Origin: Harmothoe impar
Taxonomy: Eukaryota; Annelida; Polychaeta; Phyllodocida; Polynoidae
Assembly: GCA_947462335.1 (NCBI GenBank)
Contig: OX381704.1
Location: 49,418,942-49,482,941, forward strand
Length of the DNA: 64,000 bases
Direction: 5' to 3'
Below are positions 55,201-64,000 of the stretch, in pieces. The notes under the pieces were generated by a model. It did no database searches, was not told the DNA's origin, and saw only the letters and a program-made list of their open reading frames with translations. Numbering within the stretch: the stretch's first letter is position 1; every line of letters starts with the position of its first letter. The position numbers and the translations under genes are program-made.

Positions 55201-57527
55201 GACCCCACGATTTGGACCAGGTCACATGGCCGTAATGGTCAGGTAGGATAGCGCCAGGTGGCACACTGAGCAGTGACACAGGACGCATGCGCGGCTTTGA
55301 TGGTGCTGATGACCGGCGGTGACCGCAGGATCTGCAGTTACAGGCTGGTAATCAGCAGGTCACGATGGGATGGGGGATGCTGAAGGTGAGGTTGAGGTTA
55401 AGGGACTTTATCTTGAGGAGTGGGAATTAATCCAGAGGGCGCCATGTGTCACTGTAATATGTAAAACATAAACGAGACTCGACTGTACACATGGATTCAG
55501 ATATTGTGTTAACTCTCACCAGTGCAATGGTTTGTGAGTTACCCTCCACAACTCGCGAGCCACATCCTACATACTTCCTGGTGGAGGTGAATAGAAAGTT
55601 GTAAAAATTAGACCTACGCCAAGAAAAGAAGAAATGTTTTAAGTTACCTTTCCGGTAATTGACTCGCAGATACCGACCTCGACTCATGGGTTGCAGCCTC
55701 GTCAGTCTCCTCTCGTCTCGTGGGCGATTGGCACTATTAAACACAGTTTTTATTTTTATTTTGGCCGAATTCAGAACCCTGCACCTCCTCCATTATACAG
55801 TGCACAGCATGTTCAAATCCATGCACTACATCAGAAAGATACTCCTCCCTGTTAATACCATGGTCATAAAAATGACAAAAATGTTGCTACATAATTATGG
55901 GTTTGCTTAAGTGTCATATAGTACAATGGAACATTTTTTTGCACCATGTGTGCTAGCGTTATGGTGTATGAAAGACAGATAATATTCGTCAATTTGCTAC
56001 ATATATTCTTTGTGAAAATCTATGTATTTTGAAGCTTCATTTTGGAGGAGAAACTAATGTTTATTGACTTAACTTTAACAAAATATTAATATAGCATTGG
56101 CAAAAGGCGAAAGGCATTATGTATTGATATAGATATGTGTGATTAAGATATATTCTGGGCCAGACCTGTGATAGAAGGCCAGATGGTCATGGTATGTTAA
56201 GAAAAACGTAAATCAGACATACATCAAAATGTTCTGGTACAGCTCACCAGGTGACAGTTTAGTTCATGCCGGTATTTAACTAGAGGTTGGATAGATATAT
56301 CCATCTAAAAAAAAGATCACAAATGAAAATACATGAAATATAATTTATTAACCCTAGCTTCAGCATTCTCTGTTTGGCCATTCTTAGACATTAAAACAGA
56401 TAAGATTGGCTATTGTGAATGGCTAAGTATTCTAAATATGTGAGATTATAAGGCAAAGAAGAGGAGAAAGAGCAAAAGTTAACGATAAACGAAGTGTGTT
56501 CTGTGGACATTTTGTAAAGTTTGTGTGGACAGCGTGTGTTTTGTGGATACACTGTCACAGAATGTTTTGGACAAAGGTTGTGGACATAATGTGATACTAG
56601 TATCATAAGTATGGACGCTTTGTAACCCGTGGATATACGGGGCACAACCACCCCCTCCTGTGCCATGGTGTTTAACATGCATACTCCAATAGTGTGATTT
56701 CTCATTACGTTTATAACCATTTCCACCAAGGTTAACATTGATTACGTAATGTTACTCACAGGGGGGGGGGGGGGCACTTACTGTTCAGCTATTAATATGG
56801 ATTAGGGTAGGATTAATCAATATTAAATTTAGAATGCCTATGTCTTTACATCATCACAATACATGTATACATGTCTGATGTTGACACTTGATATCCATAA
56901 AGAGTCATCATATCGTTGCATGAACTAGCATACGAGTTGAACGTGTTTTAAAACCATGCAAACTCAATCATATTTCATGTGGCATTCGTGAATGATTTAA
57001 TTAATTGCGCACTTGATATACATGTGACCTGTGTAGGTACAATTACCAGGCACCAAATTACGTCGTGTAAGTGAACTTAGTCAAACACCATGGTAAAACC
57101 CCATACATGAAGGAAGGAGCTTGATGTCCCTACTGGTGCATCCTTAATGGCCAGACGAATGAGTTTAATAACAGTATTTCTTTATGTATAAATAATGCGA
57201 CTAATTATGAGCGGTGTCATTATTAGCGACTATGAAGCACGTGCCAAGCAACATGCCAAAAAATCATTGTCATTCAAGTACTAAACAGCAAATTGAACGC
57301 CCCTATCACAGTTTTGTAATGCCCTGGGAGGTTAAACATTGTCATAAAACAACAGAGCTTTTGTTTGCTGGTGAACACTCCTCACGTGCATGCTATATAC
57401 AGTTGGAGATGGCACATATGTTCCTCCATCCCTCTTTCTTATACTACTATGCTCAGTCTATCCCCTTGAACCCCTATACAGGTGCCGGTAATTGGCCCAG
57501 GGTCCAATTGCTGATAACACGAATCAA
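52248..57527. other. 5.3 kb of non-coding sequence, nothing firm recognised
   Basis: AT-rich, with an (AT)n tract at about 53246-53262, a C-run at 52993-53006, a G-run at 56761-56774, an NRF1-like CGCATGCGCG at 55284-55293 in a GC-rich patch (55110-55440), and a perfect PAR-bZIP palindrome ATTACGTAAT at 56741-56750. No ORF here resembles a known protein. Confidence 0.3.
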
Positions 57528-57531
57528 TTAA

Positions 57532-57747
57532 CCCTTTAAGGTTGGATAGTACATTAAAGCACTATAATTATATCCTTCATAACCATGATGCAAGAATGCA
57601 GTCTTGATGAGTAGCTCACCAGTGCTGCATCCAGGTACCATGTCGACCTTATGAGGTTGATGTCCTCCCGAAGGGTCGGCATGATGCATGAATACACCAT
57701 GACGATAAAGGGCGCAATGCAGCATATAATATGCAGTCCTTAAAGGG
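57532..57747. mobile_element. piggyBac-type MITE (216 bp, TTAA target)
   Basis: CCCTTTAAGG... and ...CCTTAAAGGG ends flanked by TTAA on both sides (57528-57531, 57748-57751), the target duplication of piggyBac-type transposases. Its core is present, inverted and diverged, at 60105-60295. Small ORFs in both share residues only because the DNA is shared. Confidence 0.75.
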
Positions 57748-57751
57748 TTAA

Positions 57752-60104
57752 ATGCTAAAACAAGGGTGGCTATCTGTGCAGCTATATCGCGTGTGTATAT
57801 TACGTTGAGTGAATGCAGCATGAGAAGGATTACAATAAGGCCTTAAGGACCGTGTTTAATTGGCGTACAAGTCTCATGGACGCATGTATTGTTCTTATCA
57901 ATGCATGCATGTGATAAGGTATGTAGGGCCACAGAGTGACAAAGCTGACGTCCGGGGACAAATACTCTCTGGTAACATGTGTACATGTATGCCGTGCGTG
58001 CATCACGCCTGTGCTTTGTACCCCTGACAGATGCCTCGCCACTCCTGTGGCAGCTAGGTGAACAGCTACTATTAAAATGAATATTGTGTCGTTCTGTCCC
58101 CGTCTCTTGTCTGACTCTATCCCGTCTCTGCCACGCTGTAACATATACTTAACCCACGGTGGAGGGCTAAGACAAAGCATTTCACACCTTGGTTATGTAA
58201 TAGATAGACTATGGTTATGAGAGGCTCAAAATAACCACAGTAAACTGGCTGGCACCAGCTTAACTGAAGGTTAAGTCAGATACCCCCCTCGTAACTGAGT
58301 TATGTAATAATGACAATGGTAAAGTGACTGGTGGCCTATGAAGCCACCAATTAGTTTGTCGTAGTTATTTTGACATACACCCAGTTACTCGTAGGATATC
58401 TAATACATGCAGTGGCATTTACATTAAGAGTATGGTTGTATTGCAAGTTATTTCTTCATGTACTTCTGTAGACCCTGTCCATGTGGTGTACAGCTTTTGT
58501 AGCTGGCACAGAAGTCGTATCTGACCACTGTCGTGTGAGGTAGCATGGCAGGACACGTGTGGTCAGCGGCAACACGCCTGATTAGTCAGATGCAGTGTCC
58601 AGTGGGCAGTCACAATGAGCCCGAGCAGGGATGGACGTGCGGGGAGCAGTAAGCCGAGCTGCTCCTGCTGATGAGTAACTCATCTCAGGTTGACGCTGCA
58701 CACAAATACAGCCACAGTCACAGGATGACAAAACACCAGCTCCGCCCCCCGCCACATCAGTAATCATTACCCGGCCAAAGTTGTGCGTTCATCTGTTGTA
58801 CTCATGATGAATTTCAACTGTAGATTTTTCTTTCTGAAACTGACTCAAATATCAATTACTGCAGTCAGGCCCTACGGCTGTTGGATGTCTATGGTCAGCT
58901 TTGTGGGCATTATGTTCATGTTGCCTGCAATAACTCAACGGATCTCTCTGTATCCATTGTAGTCGTAAATGGCGGTGTCTTGTTCTTGAAAGTCACCTTT
59001 GTTGGCTGTTTTGTATTCATCATATTAAATCAGAAGTTGGTTCAACAAATCAAAAGTAGATATTTATGATTTAACTAACAAATGATATTTGTGAATAGCA
59101 TGCACAATGTACATAATTCTCAAAGCGTCATCGATTTACTTTAATTTTTTTTAATGAATGTCGTGCAGCTTAGGTTGGAGTATTAAACAACTTGAAAAGG
59201 TAGATAGAGCACAATGGAGACATATGCATTTGGTATTAGTATAGTATCATTATAATAGTTTACGTTTATTAGGACTAATTCTTTCTGGTCGTGAGCCTAT
59301 ACAGAGGACCGCTTTTGAGAATAATTATAAAGGTGTCTCAATGTTTTTGACAGTTCAAAGCGCTGTTATTCTTTGTTGCAGTTAGCTCTCGAGGAACTAG
59401 TTTATCAAGAGCATCAAAAACACGCTATAAGGAGCAAATTCCCTTTCCCCAATACCCTGCTTATACAGGGCTTTACTCCGGGCTTTACTGTATAATGTAG
59501 TGTAGATGGTCCGTGTCTCTGTCGTCTACCCACTAGTCTATTATAATGGCCAGGTTTCAAATAAGCGCCCGTATCAAACATAGGGTATTTCTTTTATATA
59601 CGTTTCTGGTGTACTAACACATGTATGTGAAGTTGTGGGTATCCGGCCACTTAAACGCGGGACATTGCACTTCCATCGAACCGAAGAAAGGGCAATGCTA
59701 GTTTGTTTTTGCATTGCATGTGCCATAAACAGTTTTTTCCCGTCAACATGGTCGAGCGGGATTTCAGCTGGTGTCATATTGATCTATTGAACAAAGCAAA
59801 CAAAATGACGCAAAGTGATACAGGTAGAGCATAGAGCTGAGGGTCCAAAGGTCAAACTCACCCCCGAGTCACCCTCTCTTTATACATCTACCCTGACCAG
59901 CAGTGACCAGTGAAACTACATTTAGAACCGAAGGACGCGCCGAGACATGCTTGTGTCAATAGTAAATCAATGCTCCGTCTGTGTCTGTGTCGGGCCACAC
60001 CGGTTTTCTATGTGTTATATGTAACTTGATGTATTGAATGCTGGTCTATATGGTGAGGTGTGTAGCTTTATTGTTGTATGTGTTCACCAGCTGCTATGTA
60101 ACTC
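57752..60104. other. non-coding, nothing recognised
   Basis: No exon or repeat beyond a possible pogo-like right end (GGGCTTTACTGTA) near 59480-59493. Confidence 0.3.
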
Positions 60105-60295
60105 TTTAATGGTTGCATGGTGCTTTAATGCATTCTGCCCATGGCCATCGTGGGTCCACGCATCCATGCACCATGCCGACCCTTCGGGACTGCATCAACC
60201 CTGTGGGTATGCTGCTTTAATATAGAGCTACATCCATGCATCATGATGACCAAGGATATTACACATATAATAGAGCACTATGTGGCCTTTGGCTT
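60105..60295. mobile_element. diverged inverted copy of the 57532 MITE
   Basis: Shares CACCATGCCGACCCTTCGGGA, CATCAACC and CATGCATCATG... AAGGATAT blocks with the complement of 57532-57747. The ends are decayed. Confidence 0.6.
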
Positions 60296-61300
60296 AAGGC
60301 TGCCATCTAGGACGACCTATAATGTTGTCATTATGGTAGTCCTGGTGCAGGGAGTTGCCTGGGTGTTATAGATCGCATTACATATACCAGTATTATAGAA
60401 GTGCCAGACGTTTTGTGTAACAGGTATTGTGTGTTGTAACCAAAGGTAGAGCGCATTCTAAAAGCCTCCATTTCCACTGTGTCTACACCTATTACCTTAA
60501 TTCGAATTTAGGTAATACGAGATGGTGGACAGTCAGCTTAGTCCATTTCTATGTTACTGTATTGTAGCATATGATTGTAGTGAATACAAAGCTATTTGAA
60601 CCAATATCTTTGGGTACCGGTAATCCACGTATACTTGAGAGGGCTGGTACCCTTTCTGTACGTGATACAGTTGGGTCAGGGGCATTTAAGTCCACCGGAC
60701 AGTTACTCAGATTGTCCGATTTTAGTTATTTTAATTGATTTAGAGCTACTACACCGCATTAAAAGTTGGCATACATATAGACTATTACCTTAACATTGTA
60801 CATATCATTGTAGCAGAAAAATGCCCGAAATTAGCTGAAGTGCCATCTTTGAAGGCAAATGCTGGTGGCTGAGAAGTTTTGTAGTTTCTTGTAAAACTAA
60901 ACCCATCGAACGTCCCTAATCTGAGTATAATATTAACTGTGTTGTGTGTCGGGATGTGTGTGTGTGTGTGTGTGTCACGGTGAGATTGGGTTGGATATTC
61001 AGAATAGACACCTCTGGTTACAAGCGAAAGAGGGCGCTTCATTTCTCGCCTCATCGCGCGAGTCAGGTGACCCCTATTTGACCCCTTGACCCCTCCCTGG
61101 ACTCTTTTCACCCGGGTTACACCCCTTTAGGAACCCTACCTTGCGGCCAACAGACTCCACCCCTCCTAACACTGACCATCCAGTCAGGTAAATCTAATGC
61201 TGCACATTTACACGACCTTAGGTCGGGTTTATTGTGCAGAGGTATTGTTATCTTGCGGGTGTGGACTTCTCTTGTCATTTCAGCCAGAACTATGTACAAC
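60296..61300. other. non-coding with a (TG)n microsatellite
   Basis: (TG)n of about 10 repeats at 60955-60975. Nothing else was recognised. Confidence 0.4.
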
Positions 61301-61302
61301 TA

Positions 61303-61485
61303 CCGTATCCGCCCGTTTTAGCGCACCTGCGCTTATATATTTCATCCTACACTTTGCCCTGCCCTTATACAGGACATGCGCCTATTTGAGATCCAATTTC
61401 AGTGCTTAATATAATTTTGGTACACTCTCCCACCCTGCGCTAAAACGGGACATGCGCTAATTTGAGTACCTGCGCGCGGATACGG
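61303..61485. mobile_element. MITE with CCGTATCCGC ends (183 bp)
   Basis: CCGTATCCGC at the left and GCGGATACGG at the right, TA on both sides (61301-61302, 61486-61487). Inner inverted words CGTTTTAGCGCA / TGCGCTAAAACG and (A/C)TGCGC(C/T)(A/T)ATTTGAG repeats. Confidence 0.75.
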
Positions 61486-61487
61486 TA

Positions 61488-62485
61488 TGGCATGTAGACC
61501 TTTATCCCGGGTTGTTTATACCTGCTAAATATGTTACAAGCCCTTCTGGTATGCTCTGAGGATATAACAAACACTATCTCTGGGATAAACGGATGTGTCT
61601 TATGCAAATTCCATAGCATGCATAGTTGGATCGGCCTGTTTTGATGAGGCTGGGGTCTTATGTAGATAATTAAGTTATTGTGCACACACAGTACCGGTAC
61701 TGACGTTTCATCCCAATGAAAGTACACCGCAGTTATACATAACAATCGCAGAGGCAAATATCCTCCCATGCTTGACATCATTGTAGGCCAAGATTCTAGA
61801 AAATCAGTAAACATATAGGCATCCTGTCTCTCCAATTCTAAGAAGAATGTTATTGGCACGACCTAGCTTTTTAAGTGCAGTGTATGTTGCCCTCATAACA
61901 GTTGATAAACAATGACAATTCATAGAAGCCTTATATTTACGGTACTCCCTGGCATTAGAGGTGCGAACATAATAAGTCCATAATATCGGTCAAGGTTAGG
62001 TGGATGCGGTGAACCGACGTCCGCAACCGACATACCATCCCTATAGGTAACCCTGTTGCAAATTTCAGAACCGTTTTCAGGCGGCATACACGACAAAGCA
62101 GATGTTAAACTATATACTAGTAGATGCCAACACTCCTTAATCATTTTAATAATAATTTTCTAATAAGGTCCACCGCGGTCCTAATCTATAGCCTAATTTT
62201 GAAATCGCTTGAATGTGGAGAAAAAAAATGGATTGGAGCAAGTAGTCTACCATCATTTGCCTCCTGAACCCATGGCTACCTTTGATCACAGTCTGGACCA
62301 CAATTATAGACAATAGCAAGCCATATCCCACTAATGTACACTAATAGTAGGTCTCACTGAGGGTAATCCCGCAGAAAACAGAGTCATATACGATTCTGGT
62401 CAGAAGTGAATATGTAATATACTGCAGGGGCACTTTATGGTCCATAATTAAGTTGGAAATGATGCTAATATTATGAAAACTTGTA
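61488..62485. other. non-coding, nothing recognised
   Basis: No exon, RNA or repeat was recognised. Confidence 0.3.
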
Positions 62486-63510
62486 GGGGAAGGTTGCCAA
62501 AATTGGACCGGCTCGTAAATTGGACCATCCCTGTTTCCCTTAGTTACACTAATTGGAACAAAATTTCAGTTATGCAACATTTTGGGTAATTCCAAGTATA
62601 TTCTCAACAAGTAACTTTTTTTGTGTGAAGGGGTCAGTAAAATGGTTCTTTTAAGGCTAATTGATTTTGGGACCTCCTGATCTTATTTTTCTAGTTGTTT
62701 ACTTAAGCCCTCCCCGTTGCTAGGAAACAGTATTTGGAGCAAAATCCCTTCAGATAGTAAGAAATGATATTTTGTTATTGGGTAATAATTTAAAAAAATT
62801 AAAATTCACTGGTAGGCCTTGGGAGAGAGAAAGTTGATGATAAATATGACAAGGCGCCTAAATTGGACCACAACAAGTTTCCATAATTGGACCAGGTCCA
62901 ATTATGGAAATTGGCAATTTTTGACCGGCAGGAGTAAAAAATTCGACCCCGAAAACAATTCTCCCCAGAATATCTTGCCATCTGTTGTTAAAGATGAGCA
63001 CTCCATTAGGGCATTCGAGTCACATACAAGCTGTTGCTGTAATTAACAGGACCTATCTATGAATCTAGGGAGGAAAAAAAAAAAATATATATATCAATTT
63101 TCTTTTTTTTAAATGTCCCAACTTTTTTTTTCACAGGGGTACTACCCATGATATGTAGGGTTATTGGAAAGATATATTAAACGAAGAACTACACATCTGA
63201 ACATATACCTGAAAGAAAATGATTTAGACCCTAAGAATATGTGAGAAAACTGACTGAATTAAGCAATGGTCCAATTTTGAATACCCGGTGGTCCGATTTA
63301 GGCACCCGGTATCCAAAATTGGACCGGTTGCCTTCTTTTTTCATTGGCTTGTGGCAGCAAGAATAATTAAAATCTCAAAAAAAAATTTTTTTACGATTAG
63401 AAGGCCTTTGACTAGGCTTACCCTTCATATGATTTTCATATTCGAATTACTAGAAATAAACGCTACACAGCGAAGTGTTCTTAGGGGGTCCAATTTTGGC
63501 AACCTTCCCC
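62486..63510. mobile_element. 1.0-kb TIR element with AAATTGGACC subterminal repeats
   Basis: Ends GGGGAAGGTTGCCAAAATTGGACC and its complement GGTCCAATTTTGGCAACCTTCCCC, flanked by TA. The word (A)AATTGGACC recurs about ten times, mostly near the ends and in both orientations, as transposase-binding repeats do. A fragment of MITE family C (about 62925-63017, GTAAAAAATTCGACCCC...TGTTGTTAAAGATGAGCACTCC) is nested inside. No transposase. Confidence 0.8.
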
Positions 63511-63829
63511 TACACACGCTGCTGAATGTCTGCCAATTTCAATCAAATGATAGGAAAGGGATTCTCCGTGAGTTAACATTTTTTTCAAAGGCTAGATAGG
63601 GGATCAATTTGGTTTTACGCTACAGACCAGTGCTCAAATTTTCTGTGGTCAGTAGCTAATTTAGATTGAAAATGTTTCGTAGGAAAGATGTATCTCTTAG
63701 GTCAAGGGTGATTTTCAGAAGTTGTAAATGTCCTGGTGGCTGTTATTGCATTTTCCGCTATATTAACGTATATAGTAAAATGATTTCCTTCGCTGAGACT
63801 TTCATGGAGAGGTTCCATATCACGAGACC

Positions 63830-64000
63830 AGCGACTAGCACGCGACCTGGTGGCGACGCGGGACAGCGATCCGGTTACTAAGGACGCGCTCCGTGTCGTG
63901 TTGGCTGCCATGACACCGACAGCTTCTACGCATGCGCGCCCTCGCTCCAGTGGGGATATCGATACCAGGGAGCCCGCACGATGGCGCGACGATCGATCTC
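63830..64000 (+). promoter_or_regulatory. CpG-rich promoter-like segment with NRF1 site at right edge
   Basis: The last ~170 bp turn sharply GC- and CpG-rich. CGCATGCGCG (63929-63938) is an NRF1-type site, followed by GATGGCGCGACG at 63980. The window ends before any exon can be judged. Confidence 0.3.

Noticed and set aside
55058..55744. Two minus-strand ORFs (76 and 105 codons) in a GC-rich patch with an NRF1-like site
   Set aside because: No recognisable domain and no splice context; the promoter-like patch alone is not enough to call a gene.
57528..60225. Similar peptides (HADPSG.HQP) in two small ORFs about 2.5 kb apart
   Set aside because: Explained by two copies of one MITE in inverted orientation; there is no sign of coding constraint.
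1..64000. CRISPR arrays, bacterial operons, ribosome binding sites
   Set aside because: The tandem repeats have no unique spacers, and the sequence is clearly from an animal genome.

Overview
This is a eukaryotic, metazoan genomic window, not a microbial one. It is mostly non-coding, has spliced-gene signals, and is crowded with short non-autonomous DNA transposons and G/C homopolymers. The style (dense MITEs, frequent TACATGTA-type words, a Ngaro-type retrotransposon, an invertebrate-style PAR/CES-2 bZIP gene) suggests a marine invertebrate such as a lophotrochozoan or a non-vertebrate deuterostome. I cannot name the species from sequence alone. One 200-base assembly gap lies at 30167-30366.

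Only one host protein-coding gene is well supported: a PAR/CES-2/NFIL3-like bZIP transcription factor on the minus strand (coding exon 19740-20822, 3' splice acceptor just upstream at 20879-20880). Its upstream side (22.2-26.8 kb) holds a dense cluster of TTACGTAA, TGACGTAA and TTACGTCA sites, the class of site that this protein family binds. It also holds a GC-rich, promoter-like segment near 26.56-26.88 kb with a perfect PAR-bZIP site. Together these suggest autoregulation or a PAR/CREB network.

The second coding locus is a complete tyrosine-recombinase retrotransposon of Ngaro type (32372-37053). It has three open reading frames (Gag-like, RT-RNase H, tyrosine recombinase) and textbook split direct repeats in the order A1 - ORFs - B1 - A2 - B2, with A repeats of 164 bp and B repeats of 261 bp. 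All catalytic residues are visible. ORF1 and ORF2 are in the same frame and separated by a single UAG. ORF1 carries an N-terminal SAM-like segment and a C-terminal CCCH zinc finger. The element inserted at the edge of a 48-bp minisatellite (30957-32371), whose 5' part forms an open frame with a signal-peptide-like start.

The rest, region by region: 0-3 kb has three copies of a 331-332 bp MITE with 17-bp subterminal repeats. 3-16 kb holds many MITE remnants, small satellites, CRE-bearing repeats and a pogo-like MITE. 17-20.9 kb is the bZIP gene and its 3' flank. 22-30 kb holds the candidate regulatory region and nested MITEs. 37-43 kb has a 1.3 kb long-TIR element, a degenerate minisatellite and a triple AGGTCA array. 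43.2-49.1 kb is a foldback element of about 5.9 kb whose inverted arms are arrays of a unit of about 146 bp loaded with RFX/X-box-like palindromes, one arm carrying a tRNA-derived insertion. 49-64 kb is MITE-rich non-coding DNA with a 1.0 kb TIR element and a promoter-like CpG/NRF1 segment at the right edge.
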